Shown piece after piece: positions 1-13,800 of a stretch of DNA of 64,000 nucleotides. Within the stretch, counting starts at the first letter, position 1; each line of letters starts with the position of its first letter. The notes beneath the pieces were generated by a model. That model saw nothing but the letters and a program-made list of their open reading frames with translations. It was not told the origin of the DNA and did not search any database. The stretch comes from Acanthaster planci (lineage: Eukaryota > Echinodermata > Asteroidea > Valvatida > Acanthasteridae): assembly GCF_001949145.1 (NCBI RefSeq), contig NW_019091362.1, forward strand, positions 9,061,307-9,125,306, written 5' to 3'. The translations under genes were made by a program, and so were the position numbers.

Positions 1-31
1 AACGAAGTTTGCGTTTCGCTCTGGCAGGCCG

Positions 32-185
32 ACGATAAGAAATAATTTGTTGATGTCACCAAAATATCAAGAATTTCCAAACTGACACAAAAAAGTGAAA
101 TATGTGTGACGATAAGTGATAATTTGTTGATGCCACCAAAATATCAAGAATTTCCAGACTGACACAAAAAAGTGAAATATGTGTG
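32..185. repeat. 77-bp tandem duplication (two units)
   Basis: Units 32-108 and 109-185 both begin ACGATAAG and end GAAATATGTGTG, with only a few substitutions between them. It looks like a recent simple tandem duplication; no coding potential was seen. Confidence 0.85.
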
Positions 186-2138
186 AATGCGGTACAGGAA
201 GAAGTGGGATTGAAATCCCACGCTGATCTTCAAAAAACTCTTTTAAACAATCTGGATGTTTAAAGACAGAGTGGCTAGTCAAGGTTTTGGGGTGGGGAGG
301 GGGCAAAATAGGGACTGCCCAAAATACTTTTGTCCAGTTTTTCGTCCGTAGAGGAATCCTCAGCCTCTCGAGAAATGTGGCACAGGTACCATATGCAAAG
401 CGCTGGCGATTTCAAGGTTTTGGATAGAATTTTAATTCCGTAGGAGTTTTTTTTTTATTCATGCAACCCACAACAAATCAGCAGCCTATTCAATGTTGCA
501 GCGTTCGCCTCAAGACCTTGTCGACAGCGGACAAAAAGTATTCACTCACGATTGTCCGGGAACAAAGCTGAGGGTGTGAAATGTCCACGCCTCCGTCAAA
601 CGGTGCGTTGGTTTTTTCTGCGACTGGCTTAGGGAACTTCTCGAAAGATTGCTACTTTCCTCACGCGTCGTGACCAAGAACCAACATGTTATTTATCCAG
701 CCATTGGCGTGATACCGACAAGACATCCCCCCCCCCGTGACTTCATCCGTCTGTTATGAATCAGCCGTTGCTCTCCTTCAACTCAAGATTTCATATAAGC
801 TAGGAACGAAGTTTTGCTTCCATCTTTGCGCCCCCCCCCGTTTCAGGAAAAGAAAAAAAAACGATTTCAAGGTAAGATGTGTTATCTCGACTCTGTAACT
901 GTTCATCTGTCCAAAGTTTAATCAAATAGTTACAGAGTGGTTTTAAGCTATTACAGATTTTACCTTGAAGACGGTGGCTTTTACAGGGTACAGAAACTCA
1001 AAGTAGCTTTTAAACTAAAATATACACTGGGTATTTAAAAGAGCATGCATACGAGGAACATATACACGGTGCAAGCGATTGGGCTACGAACGCCAAGCAT
1101 CTAATTCTCTGCCAGTGAATTTCATGACGCATCAATCATTGTAAAAAGACACATAAAGTGGAATCTTCCAGGATAATTTTCCCTGATCCATCATTCGACC
1201 AACGAACGCCAGCCAAATACGGATCTGATTATCCTGGGTTGTCATACATCTCATCAAAGTATCTTTCTAGGGAGGTTATTCCATGATGTGTGATGATAAA
1301 TGGAAGTAGACCTGGCTATTGTTGTCTTTATAAATCGTCCTCACTTTCATATGCTGGAAGGGAAGATTATGAATGGAATGCAACTTACATTCGGAGCCTC
1401 CTGGCCAAAGACAATGTTTTTGTATTTACGAATCGTGCGACAAGAAATGTAAACCAATCAGGCTGGATTGGAATGCAAAGATTGTACCCAGCATTATCGA
1501 CGAGCAAAGAGTGTAGATGTTGTTGTAGATGTCTGGCCAGGATTTCGTGTTGAACCAATCCACATGTGTATCACGTGCATGCACATATTTCGCTCAAATC
1601 GGCAACGTGCCTCTGTACCTTTCTGACCTCAAATAATAAAAAATAAATAAAAATAAAAATCGTTAACTACCCAGCATTTCCGATGATGGGCAGTTACTTT
1701 TTTTTAATATGAGGTGCCTTTTGTGCTTGTTATCGATCCCTTTGATATTGATACAGTTGAACATATGAACAGCAAGATGATGGGACAAAGGTCTGATGGA
1801 TGAACCCATATTTCGAACTGATCAATGCAGTTTATTCTTTGGTTCCAGAGATTGTCGATACAGGAGCTGGTGCAATGTCACCGAGTGACAATATCTGTTG
1901 GCTTTCATTCAGCATAGAAGATTGACGATGCATCCCTAAATGGACTCCCTCGAATGGATACACAGATAGTCTAACCTCAAACCCCCCATCCCATCTCAGA
2001 CTCACAGTTTGCCATGCAAATAAATTGATTTTCTTGAAATGTCAAATTTTGAAATGAGATTTTTCTTATATCTCAAGACTAATCTTCTCCCCCCACGCCA
2101 TCTGAAAGAATGCGTTCCGAGATAATCCAAATAAGCAG

Positions 2139-2398
2139 TAGCGTATCCAGCTTTTGGGTGTCAGCGGGGGGGGGGGAATTTAAAAGCAAATGCGGCTTTG
2201 GGCTGATTTGAAATGATGTTGGAGGAGAAAAAATATCAAAAGCCTTTTTCATGATCCCGAAATCCTAGCTTTTATTTCATATAAAAATATTTGATGCATA
2301 GATATTAAAATAAAAATTTGATAAATATATACTGAAATGAAAATAAAAGTAAAAATCCGTCGGGGGAAAAGTTGCCCCCCCCCCGGATACGCCACTGC
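2139..2398. repeat. Foldback element with GTATCC/poly-G ends
   Basis: The left end reads AGTAGCGTATCCAGC, followed about 15 bases later by a run of G. The right end, reverse-complemented, reads AGTGGCGTATCCGGGGGGGG. The inverted ends and about 260-bp size fit a small non-autonomous foldback or MITE. It sits just downstream of the rapsyn exon, in the intron. Confidence 0.65.
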
Positions 2399-2457
2399 CA
2401 ACAAGGGTAAAATCGAAAATATTCGAAATTTCATGCCGAATGCTAGCAATGCCTTAC

Positions 2458-3147
2458 CTCACAGTAATCCATGGCAAGATCCATCTTTCCCAGCTTGCGA
2501 TAAGGCGTAGCCAGATTCAGCTGAACAATCGTCCGTAGTTTGGGGCTCCATTCCTGCCCCCTGCACCTCACCAGTTCGCTCGCCTTCACCGTGTACCTCA
2601 ACGCCTTGTCATAGTCCTTCAAACTGATGTACACCTCTGCCAGGTCCCCGTAGGTGTTGCACTCCAACCCCCTGTCCCCCGTCTTGATGGCCATCTTGAG
2701 AGCTTTGTCGAAGTTCTCCAGAGCCTGCTGGAAGTGACCGAACCCTAGATTGGCATTACCGAGGCAGAGGTGGATCGGGCCCACCAAAGGGTCCTCCTGC
2801 GACGCGGTGTTGTTCATGCTATGCCTGGCGTACGACATCGCCTTGTGATACTCACAGAGCTTTTCGTTAGCCCGGGCCAGATTCAGATAGGCCTCGGCCC
2901 GGAGTTCCAGTTCGTCCAGTTCGTTGGCAATATCGATTTGCTGGATAGAGTATCCCAGCATCTCTCGGTAGTCCCCCCAGTCACCGTAAGCCAAGGCTAA
3001 ATGTCCCAATATGACAAACCTGAGGCGTTTCTTGTCCCCAACTTTCCCCAGTGCGGCTTTCCACTTGCGTACTGCCTGTTCCTGTTGCGTGTCGTTATAC
3101 AACTTGAGCCCTTTCTCAATCTGTTGTTTAGCCGCTCGCTGGCCCAT
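2458..3147 (-). CDS. RAPSN: Rapsyn, first coding exon (gene continues past the left edge)
   Basis: Rapsyn is the 43-kDa peripheral membrane protein that clusters nicotinic acetylcholine receptors at the synapse. The exon encodes 230 residues of tetratricopeptide (TPR) repeats. The start at 3147 gives Met-Gly-Gln, so Gly2 would be the N-myristoylation site known in the family, followed by KQQIEKGLKLY, which matches vertebrate rapsyn. Further matches are YLNLARANEKLCE and KDYDKALRYTVKASELV. The frame stays open upstream of 3147 but has no other ATG, so this start is well supported. The exon ends in phase 0 after AMDYCE at a GAG|GTAAGG donor (2458/2457). The remaining TPRs, the coiled coil and the C-terminal RING are not found in 1-2457, so that stretch is intron and the gene is partial here. 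A donor-like CAG|GTGAGT lies just upstream in the 5' leader. Identification is by remembered family sequence, with high confidence. Confidence 0.92.
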
Positions 3148-5524
3148 GTTGACACCCGTGTTGACACTCACCTGGGCGTAACCCCTTAACAACGCGTCCC
3201 GGTCATCCGTCTTCACTTCTATGCCCAAGTTCCTGTGTCGAAGACGGTTGTCTTCTTGTGTTCAAACAAGGAAGTAACAAATAGTAATTTCAGGGTACTG
3301 AGTGTTACTGTGAGAATGATCTCGTTCATACCTCCAGACTCAAATTGGCATCGAGAAAGAAAATATGAGATGAAATTTCCTTTATGACCAATTTATATGA
3401 AACAGTGAAAATGTTCATTCAAAAAGAACGGAATCTAAACAAAAATTGAAATAATAAGCGCAATAAAACAGGTGTTGGTTAACATAGCTAGCTAGACAAA
3501 CGTTTTCAAATATCCATAGTTACTTCATGTTTAAGTTTCATATTAGATTATGACGACATCAATTAAAATGTGTCCTTTCAATTCATATTCCAACACAATA
3601 ACAATAAAGTTGTTCCATTTTCGGAGAAAATATTCTAAAATAATATTTTCATGAACTGATTGTGGCACCTGACACCCAGCAAATCCTATTACATGTAAAA
3701 GAAACCGAAAGTTACCTTCAAGGATGATGTTGTCATAAAGGAAAATAATTTACTAGCTTACGCGACCATGAAGCTACACCTCCAAGCCGGCGAAAGATTG
3801 CGGAGACTTGTCAGCAGCGGCCCACGCTGAGTCGGATGTTATTAATGTGGAGACGGCTCGGTGAAAGGCATGCAGTTAATATTACGTATAATAGTCTAGC
3901 CGTGACAACTGGCGGCGTCCTTGGTCCAAACGGCCTGGAGTAAAATGTCTAACATAACACAGTGCACGCCATTCTTCTTCATTCCATTCTTTCTTCTTCT
4001 TTTTTATAAAACTGCAATGCCTCTGTTGGCGGTTGTTATTCTTGTACCCAGTGACACGAGCCGAAATCATAACAATGTTATGCGTCAGGGATGGGCCGCT
4101 CTATCGTCAACAACATTTACTCAGCGGGGCAGGCACGTCCGTCCTTATCCCCCTTGCGAAATGGACCACAAAAAGCACATCAGTCACTGATAAAAACTCC
4201 ATCGACAGAAATTCCTTGCTTCACTCTCCTGGACGATCGAGGAGACTGGCACAAGCGCTCAGTTCCTAATGATACCTTTACTTATCACAAGCCTATCATA
4301 ACTAAGATTTCGGTTAATGGAACCATGGGCGATGGGTTAATTTTACTCTCAGGAAGGTAAATCCCTATGCCTGACGTCGTCGCGTGGACTGTTGTGATTA
4401 TCGCTGGAGCGGACGATTCAAACAAAACACATGGGCTGTACTTCTGGTAATATTTACGAGCAAGCGTGTCAGGGCTCAAACGCAATCAGGAAATTCTTCG
4501 GTGATGTTCGAAATGTGTCAATATCATCGGCCGAAGTGCAGCGGGCTGGGAGCAATAATTTCCAGCAACCAGAAACCAGATGACGAGCGGGTGATGTGCA
4601 GATCTCTGTAGCTGCAGTGTGCCATGTGCTATGCAATGAAGTAGAAGTCCAATTTCCAATTGGCGATCCAGCTGATTAACGTATTAATAACCAAAGGCCT
4701 TAATGAATTCCCAGGCGAGAAACTAATTAAAAAATAGTCTGAATGGCATCGGTCGTCTACGTGTAGACCTGCATGCAAACCTCTGCCATGCAGGTTTTCC
4801 TAAAGACAAGTAGCCTAATGGGCCTACATGCACTCCAGAGCTAGACGTTTGATACTATCCTCCATGCCCATGAATTTCAAGTGGAATCTCCTAAAATGGG
4901 GGCCCCAACATTCACTCTCTAACGGTGACGTCATCCAAAGTTGCCGTCATCTGCGCTTAAAATTCTCTAGTTGGCAAGTCCGTTATTTTTATCCACTTAT
5001 ATTTACCAGGTCAAGCAGTATACTGTCCTGCCACGCTGTCCACTTGATTTCATAACGGCATCCACGTAAGATCGTAGAGCTAGCACTGCGGAGTTTCTGT
5101 TGCTCTCCGTCTCCTTTGACATTTGCCAGCTGTGATGCTGAGTGACTCTCTGGGCGTTTTATCTTCGAGGATCGCGCTTTACCACTCAGACCGCAGAGTT
5201 CCCCGGGTATGAGAGGAGGAATGTCACCTCCAAAATGCCACCACGATACGTTTTCGATTTCTACGCGCCTTCTGGGCTCGTTTATAACAATGGACAACCT
5301 GAGGAACGTCATGCAGATATGAAGAAAAAACGAACAAAAGTCAACATCATCAATATCAAATGATGCAGTCTGGGTATGACATAAAGTGAGTTTGGAGTTT
5401 TTGCTTTGTTTAGTTTTTACTTGAATAAGTAAACCTAGCTGACTGAAAAAACCTTCATCCTGTGGCGAACGGTGACATGTTCTGGAATGATTCCAGAGCG
5501 GAGATTTACAGTATGTATGTACAT

Positions 5525-5553
5525 TATACATGTACATGTACATGTCGTACATG
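5525..5553. repeat. Short TACATG/ACATGT tandem tract
   Basis: A run of alternating TACATG units, self-complementary by nature. Isolated ACATGT words recur all over the window (for example near 28000-28080 and 33100-33150), a compositional habit of this genome. Confidence 0.8.
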
Positions 5554-6477
5554 AACGTGCTGTCACTATGCCCTAGCTAACGGACGGGCACAAAATGGCC
5601 CGTTACTACAGAACGACAGACGACACCAGCCCAGATGAAACGCCCTCTGTTGTGAACTGGCTCACTTTCACTCACTAGCACACAGCTAGTCTCTGCTACG
5701 TGTTTTGTAGGTCGTTTGATGCAAGGAATTTGAAGAACTGCATGTCAAATCACAAACCTACATGTATCAATGGACAATATGGTCAACTTGACGATTATAA
5801 AATTATCATACTGTATTAAAATTACAGTAACCACTGTGATCACTTTTCAGGTAAAATAAAGGTCTCAGAAAAATCATGGCGAGAATATGTAACTTAAGTT
5901 AAACGGGCCTGCTCAAGCTTTAAAAATCCACCTTTCAGAGTCAGTTTTGTATTTGGGAATGACAGCCATTTTGAGTGACCGCATCACTCATCCAATAGAT
6001 TTTATAGCAATCCCAGAAATTTATCCAGTCACTCTCTCAAACATACATCCCTAAAACCGATGGTTTGTTTTAAAAATGGGCACACAAAGCTAAACCTCAA
6101 TTTTTAGTACTGTTAGTGGAGGAAATCTGGTCTTTCCGGAGTCCTATTATCCCTTATAAAGGATCTCCACTTGGGAAAAAAATTCAAGGAGAAAAATACC
6201 TCTACTTTTCCAAATGATAGCACGACTCACACAATATCCACTCCCTCACTCATCAATTTTATTCTACAATAGCAGCGTATTGTTGACTACTCCAAAGACA
6301 ACCATATGAAACCCTAGGTAGTTGATCAATGACTCTAATTTCTGAATATTTCAGAAGTTTTGCTGTTCAAAATTTCGGGAGCTGTAAAGTTCAACTAAAT
6401 TTGCTTTCTTATCAGTTTGTCGATTAAGTAGCACAGGGACACTGAATAAATACTAACATAACAGACATGATGAAAAA

Positions 6478-6650
6478 AGAGTTGGCTTTGAACCTACATG
6501 CGCAGGCTATAAGATGGCATGCCAGCACTCAACAAAACTTGGTCCTTCCAGCCCTACTCCAACAGCAGAGAGGGATAACTCAGTTGGTATGGAATGACCA
6601 GTAGCCTGGAGGCTGCGGATTCAAACCCTGCCCTGACTTACTCCAGTTGT
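6478..6650 (+). repeat. tRNA-derived SINE-like sequence, head-to-head halves
   Basis: The right half has a pol III box A-like TAACTCAGTTGG near 6576 and a box B-like GGATTCAAACCC near 6617. The left half, read on the minus strand, contains box B-like GGTTCAAAGCC followed shortly by a T run near 6475. The tRNA fold is degenerate, so this is a SINE relic and not a functional tRNA gene. Confidence 0.55.
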
Positions 6651-7896
6651 CAGGTCATCAACCCTCTATGCATAAACCATGTATGGTATCCTCTCTTGCA
6701 ATTATTGCAGGTGATTTAAATTTATTGTGTAACGTATTTGAAATGTGTAGCTTAAAATTTTTAAGAAACTATGACAAAGCCATTCATTTAATTTATTCAT
6801 CTATTTTGGAGTCATTGAAAGTGACACCTTATGGTTTGTATTTGAATTACTTACAGAAAATATATTTATACATGTATATCATTAATTAGTTACAATAATT
6901 TGTTTCGATCATTTGGGCCTGCTCTCAACTGAATACGTGTACATGACAGTGTACTTAAACATGTCCATTAACAAATATAAAAAATACCAAATTCATATAC
7001 ATTTTAATGTACATAGTGACCCACCAACTAAAACAATTCTTTACAGTTAAAAAATCGCATCTTTGTACAACACGTCTTTCAACAGGTAAATGTATACAGA
7101 CACAACTATTCTTAAAGTTTGATATACATGCACAAAAACGTGCAGAATTCCTGAGCCTCAAAATTCACAGCAATTAATACGAAGCACATTGACTTAGACT
7201 CCTAGGACAACAGATTCAACCTCTCCCTTTGTTTGTGCAGATACATTGAGTTACTCCAAAGAGAGTACAACATGCTGATTTTAGTGAGCGGTGTTACAAT
7301 CTTTGACAGCCGAGGACAGATAAAGCAGCAGAATGCAGGGAAAATCCCATTCAGGGACTTTGTTATTATTTATAGCAATAGAAAAACAACATGCATAAAC
7401 TGCAGCGATTCCAGAGGTCCGGTAACAATCGAATTTTCAAACAAAATATAATTGAACCTCGGCTTTTGCAAAAATAACTCTTTCTCCCCTGTTTGCGTAA
7501 GTATGGCATCCGAAAGCCTCCACACCAGAGTAGGTTGCAGTCCATCAAATTACGTCCAAAGTAGGAGCCCACAGACTAGTACTGCATGGACTGTTGTCCG
7601 TCAGCTGCCAAACACCCAACAGAAGAATCTGCCATCCCTTAGAAGTTTTCTAACGAATTATGCGATCCAAAATTTGTGTTTCACGTCAGGCAAGTGAGAT
7701 CTCTGGTAATTACATCATTAACTTTTGGAACAAAGAGTGGGGCAAATCTCCAGCCACTGAATATCTAATTGAAGATCGCAAGCTCCAAGTACATCAACCG
7801 ATGGCAGTGCCTGCCGAGCCATACTGAGGACATATGGCTATGAGGCGGTCACAGAATCAGGGGGCCTTGTGAACTAAGGGGTCCTCGCAAACTCAC

Positions 7897-10800
7897 GGTA
7901 GCACCTGGGAGCGCAAATCGTGCTGCTTCTGCTCTCGGACGGCCAGACGTAGGTCCTTGGCTTCCTGGTTCTTCTGCTCCTTGTTGTAGAAGAATTCCCG
8001 GCGCCGGATCTCATTGCCTCGTCGCTGTGCATCCCGTAAGGCCTCCTGCTCACTTTGCTCAGAGAGTTTCTGGACATGCCGCCTTGTCAGCTCATCTTGC
8101 CTCTGCTGTTTAATCTCCTGCGTGGTTCATTAAAAGGAAAAAGGTCAGTCTTTCTGAACTCCACCCAGTTACGAAACACTTTCAGATCATTCAAAGAACG
8201 TTTTCCTCGTTCACAAGTGTAATTAAATTTTCACTAGAGAAGGTCAACCTACATGTACTCTCTACATGTCTGTGATGAAACCACCAATGGCTTGTCTATT
8301 TTATGAATTTGGCTGAGCTTTCCCAGGTAAGCTCATTCTGGCTTGAGAATGAATGGCACTTTCAAGGTTCCAGAATGCAAAACAGAGGGAGACTGTGTCA
8401 TTCAACCGGCATACATGAGGGTGCTGCTCGATGCAGACAGGACGAATGGCATACGCGTTTGGCACTTCGTAATAAATGAACAATACCGATCAAGTGACAA
8501 TCCATTTTTTTGCAAAGGACAAAGGAGCAACAATTCCCCCCACCTGTCTGCGTGTGATGGCATCCTTGATCTCCTTCTCCCTCTGGGCAGCAATCTCCTC
8601 CCGCCTCTGGCTGCGCTGCCGCAGGGCCTCCACCCTGCCCGCCTCCCGCTGCGCCTCCCGGTTGGACCGCTCTTGCTGCTGCTTGGCGATGCTGGCGCTG
8701 ACCGACCTCTTGGCCTCCTGGATGCTCCGCAGCTTGTCCTCACTGTCCCGCTGGCGTTGGACGTCACGCCTGGTCACGTCAGCTGCAAATCTCCTGTGCA
8801 GTCAGACATAACAGAGTAACGCTTAAGGAAAACAGTCTCGCTTAGACTGAAATTCAAAAGGACACACACTAAAAACCTCCATGGACTAAATTTCTGTGTC
8901 AATCTTTTGTTTAACGGTACTCGGCTACATCCTGTACAAAATGTAGAGACACAAAGCTACTTTTTCCTAAACACTTCACAAAAGGGAAAGCATTATACAG
9001 GGTGTGTATTCAACAACTAACTGCAGAAAGGTACAGAAAATTCACACAATTGGACAGCTGAATCACTTTAATATTCAGCAACTCAAGGAGTCTTACTCTG
9101 TCATTAGTTGCAACAAATATGCGCCCAATGCAATGTGAAAAATGACATAGTATGTCACCCGTCCTCATGAAACCCCAGAAAAGCATCAGAAACATATTGG
9201 TGTTGATTTTTTCTTACTGTGCAGTTGTCAAGTTTTGATATATTTTATTTACAGTATTCTTTGTAGTCAATTTCAATAAAGTGGTGTGTGCCGTAAACCC
9301 ATACATGGCTTTTACAATGTTTAACTACCCGGTATGTGAGCATTCAGTCAGGGAAAAGCAGAGCAAATTAAAAAAAAAGGAATTTTAGGTACATGCAAAC
9401 AGCCCTGTGAAAAATCCAGAAATGGTTGATTCTTCCCCTCAAAATGAATTCATACATGTACTTATGGAATGTTGATACTTTTTTGGGATTCCTTTGGAAC
9501 AAGTCAATGATGGATCGCAATTAAATCCAGGAAATGAAACCAAATACAGACATAACATACAAATGCATGTGAAAAAAAGTAAACCACTCCACCACGATGC
9601 TACTGCGCTAACACTCACGAATGAACACTACATGTACAAAACACAATTACAATACATTTATAATTTCTGCATGAACAATAAAAAGATGCACACTACAGAA
9701 GGTGATTCATGCTGAAATTCTGAAAGAAATCTGAAGAAAAAGAGAACGAAAATGATCACAGTGGACATCAGGCAATGACAAACAATTCAGTCCATGATCA
9801 AGCATGCTCTACGTTGAAACAACTACATATTCTACTCGATGATGATGGTTGAGCATGGCCACACTTACTGATGAGATAGCTGTTTAGGGATGGCGGAGGT
9901 AGCCATTTTGGTTAGCGTTTCTGTTGCCATCTGTGATTTGACCTCAGCACACACCTGTGATGAGTTTTCTACTGCCCTAAGAACTGCTTGGGTTTGGGCC
10001 TTTCCTGAGCTGTTACCGAGTGAGTTCTGTGTGACTGACTTCTCAACTTTTGACTGCTTTTGAGTGACTGATGAGCTGTGCTGGGTAGTGGTCGAGTTGT
10101 GTATGACTGAGTTTTGAATAATCCCATGATTTTTATGATTTTGCATTTGGATGCCCTCAAACTGAGTGATAGGTTTCTCAGTGAAAAGCTGTTGTGGATT
10201 TGGTTGGTTCTCAGCACCACTGATTTCAGTGACAGCAACATTATGCACTTTTGATGAACTTGAAAGCTCCTTTGAGGTCTGCGCTGTTTTGACAGTAGAT
10301 CTCTGATGGAATCTGTGAAAGGTACTTTTGCTAGACTGCACAGATCTTGTTGGGGGAATTGGTTTTGCAACCTGAGATGATTTCATCAGCATCTGCTGCA
10401 TGCTCTGCATCAATTCTTCTGGGTTAGTTCCGGGATGGTAATTTTCACTGAGCAAGGTAATCACTGAGTTCTCTAAATCTTTATTGTTCATTTTGTCCAC
10501 AGTGGACTTTGTCACTTGGACAATGTTTTTCTCTCCTTGATTGGTGCATCTTTGTAGCTGAGATTTTGCTTGGAGAGATTTTGTCCCGTAACACTGACTG
10601 CTGTCATTCTGAGCGGCAGCTACATTGCCGTGTTCAGTTTCACCTGTGCCGCCCACCTGAAAAGTTGTCTTTGGTGTGGTAGAAAATGAGTGGTACAGGA
10701 TGTAAGGGTTGAAAACAATCTGCCCCCTGTGGGTGTCATTCTTCCCTGACTTATGGGGAACATATTCTTTTTCTTCTTTGGTAGCAGGTGGCGGTGTAAG

Positions 10801-13800
10801 GGTCTTTCTCTCACCAAAAACTACATCCCGTACAGTGAGTTTTTCTCTTGTTTTCGTAAGTGGCTGAGAGCCATCAGTGATACATTTATAAGATTGAGTT
10901 GTGGGCTGTGTACTGTGTGACATGTTATCTGGATACATGATTTCAGATTCAGGTATTTGATCTGAGGTCACAGTATCTGTGACTTGTGTGGCTTGAGCGG
11001 TGTCATATCGCATTGTTAGGGACTCCTCAACGGCAACTGATGCCCTGATTATGACGATTTCAACAACAATGAAAAAAATAAAGACAGGGAGAAGGAAAGA
11101 AGACAAAAGAGGCAGGATCAAAATCAGTCAAGAGGTTGGGGGAATAATACAACCAACTGTAAAGTAAATATCAGAAACTTTATCCAGTGCACAAAATTAT
11201 GAGGACATCTGATGAATTCCTCAAACTTCATGTCGTGTTGCAACATTTCAATGCAAATGTTGCACATCTCGCCAAGATATTTTCAAGTTGATTCAAAAGA
11301 GTTCATCAGTGCAGATGACCATGACTTGGTCTAAGTTGGTGAGTACGAACATAATAAAGAAACTCTTGGCAGTCTTACGGATAATAAAACAGGCTGGTTT
11401 CCAATTGAGAAAACTTTGAACTGTGAACTGTGTCATTTTGGAAGAATGATACCAGTTATTATGCTGCTGGAACAGCAATGGGCTTGGGCATCGACTCTAG
11501 GAAACCGCAGTTACAATGATCATTCTTGTGTGGCACTTTTGAGATGTATAACAAATTCATGCATCAATTTTGCTGGATATAAAAGTGCAAACAGGCAAAA
11601 TGAATTTGGTCCAGATCCAGAAACTCTTAATTTTATTCGTTCTGTCCATCCCACACGGCAACCTGCTGACTCTGTTAACCCTCACCCCATAGGGACCACT
11701 GAAATCCTGCATAACCTTGTTGGGTTCAGCATGACTAGGGTTAATAATGATGAATGCACCCTCAATTAATTGATATTTAATAACAAAGGATGTGTAAAGT
11801 TTGATGAGTGTGTCGGGGGGGAGGGAGTAGTCTTCGTAATGTCTCTGTCTTCAGCTTCAGACTTCCCTACTTCCCCTTCATGAACTTAATCCCCTAAGTT
11901 GAGGCCTGTGGCTCAATTCAGGTCTATTTTCTGTCTAAGAAGCATCAATTTATCTACTGTTAGGTCAAAAGTTATAGCATTCTCCATTGAGTCTACCAGT
12001 ACGTGCAATTGATTATGCAACGTAAGATCAAATCAAAGGAAAGTTGCAAAGCCAGGACCTGCAAAAACAAGGCCACATGTGGCCTCTGTAGTCACACCAA
12101 TGGGCATGATTCATTCAGGAATGGCTTCTTATACAAAGGCTTCAATTCAAGGAAAAAAACCTGTTCCTTCCCATGTCGATCCATTAGGAAACGAATCTGA
12201 TCCCATGTGTTTCAATTTCACTAAGTCCGTAAGTGATACCTGCACGTGCCCAGGCATATATATGTGGATCTAACGATTTTGACAGGTTGAAAATGGATGG
12301 AGCATTTTGCTTTGTTGGCAAAAAAAGCAGGGAAATTAACACTCTGTCAGCACACATCAAGCATGAGGTTTTGCTGCTTCTAAATGTGCACACTATCTAT
12401 TGTTAAAAAGCATTTCTATGGTCTTATGGTTGGACATTCGTATTGAAGAAAAACAACCCAATTCACACTAACTGATGATTTTTGAATGCTGGCAATTATA
12501 TCAAAATCTTTCGGCAAACATGGTGGAACTTTCCAATTTTCACATGTACATATCATGGATGAAAAATTCATACCCAAAACCTCTGGGCAATTGTTTATTT
12601 AGAATTTAAACAAGACAAAGGACTAACCTGCATCTCTGTTCTTTGGCTTCCTTCACCCGTCTGGCGTCCATCTCCATCTGGGAAAAGTGGGCCTCCATCT
12701 GCATCACCTGGTTTCGTCTGTAGAATTTGAGCGAGAGAAAACTGAACAGTGAGAATTTACCTTGTTTGTAACACAGTCCACTTGTTTTCACTGGGCATTA
12801 CACAGGTGGACTGCAAATTTTTTTCCAAACTAGTTAGTAACACTTTCGTTTTCTTCAAACCAAACAGCACATGTACCGTAATACTTAAGTTCTTGAATTT
12901 AAAGTCAAGTACATGTACACTGACTTGTCTTCAATCAATGGGTTCCCATTTGTATAGAAACACACAATACCACCGTCAGGTCATTTACAAACGGAATAAA
13001 ATTATAAAAGCTCTACTTAAGTTTACCTGTATTCCAGGTAGGCCTTTTCTTTGGCCTCACGGACCATGTCACGACTACCAATTTTCCGATGAGCTGGGAT
13101 CACTTGCTGCCTCGTGGCACCATTGGGTGGATGGGGATGTTTCTGTATCCACTCCAAATGGGCCCGATCACTCTTGATCTGGTGGTTGACCGTGTTGAAG
13201 GCACTGCTGCGGTTGACCGGGCCCATGTCCACTTCGGGGTCGTAAGGGGGCCGGAGAGGGGGATGAGGGTGTCTTTGGATCCATTCCAGCTGGGCCCGGT
13301 CGGTCCTGATCTCCTGGTCAATGCTGTCCAACAAGGCCTGATCCTGGGCTTGGGAAAATGCTGTGATGGGCTCTGCCAAGATCGGTTGTGCCCTGGCCTC
13401 CGCAGGTGCACTCAGGACTGTATCACGAAAGGGCTTGGCTTTGGAATTCTTGTGAGATGAGGGGCGAGACGATTTGGAGTTGGGGTTCCAGTACCGCCAA
13501 GGAGGGCGTTCATCCAAAGAAGTATCCGGGTGGTAGTTGTACAGAAGGCTGTAGTCGGTACCGACACCTGAGTCCCTAAGTGATAGCGTCTGAGTACCAG
13601 TCTCAATTACATTTTCATCCTTTTCCTCATCCTCTGATTCTGATTCCGACAGCAATTCATTGGCCACGCCCGGAGCAGCAGTACAGGACCCGATACCCGA
13701 GTCCATCTCCCCCTCTTCCTTTTGGAATGAGACACTCTTACGCAAGGTTCCCGACTGTGGTGGGGACACCCTCTGCCTTGTCTCCCCAGATGCCTTGGGG

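Larger units (their letters stand above)
1..2457. other. Non-coding stretch, presumed rapsyn intron 1
   Basis: No exon of rapsyn or any other recognised gene is visible here. The stretch holds a 77-bp tandem duplication near the left edge, several homopolymer C/G runs (for example near 730, 830, 2166 and 2376) and a foldback repeat at 2139-2398. Short open frames in it show no family resemblance. Confidence 0.6.
3148..7603. other. Intergenic region between rapsyn and the VWA/DUF4537 gene
   Basis: This holds the rapsyn 5' leader and presumably its promoter near 3150-3300, though no clear TATA or initiator motif decides it. A (TACATG)n tract lies near 5525-5553 and a tRNA-like repeat near 6478-6650. 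Several open frames of 60-187 codons exist, but none resembles a known protein or is bounded by convincing splice sites. Confidence 0.5.

Noticed and set aside
3148-3228. Extension of rapsyn upstream of the Met-Gly-Gln start
   Set aside because: The frame is open but contains no ATG. The Met-Gly-Gln start aligns with the myristoylated start of known rapsyns.
4989-5552. 187-codon minus-strand open frame upstream of rapsyn
   Set aside because: No ATG at its start, no family resemblance, low-complexity beginning (MYMYMY from TACATG repeats) and no supporting splice sites.
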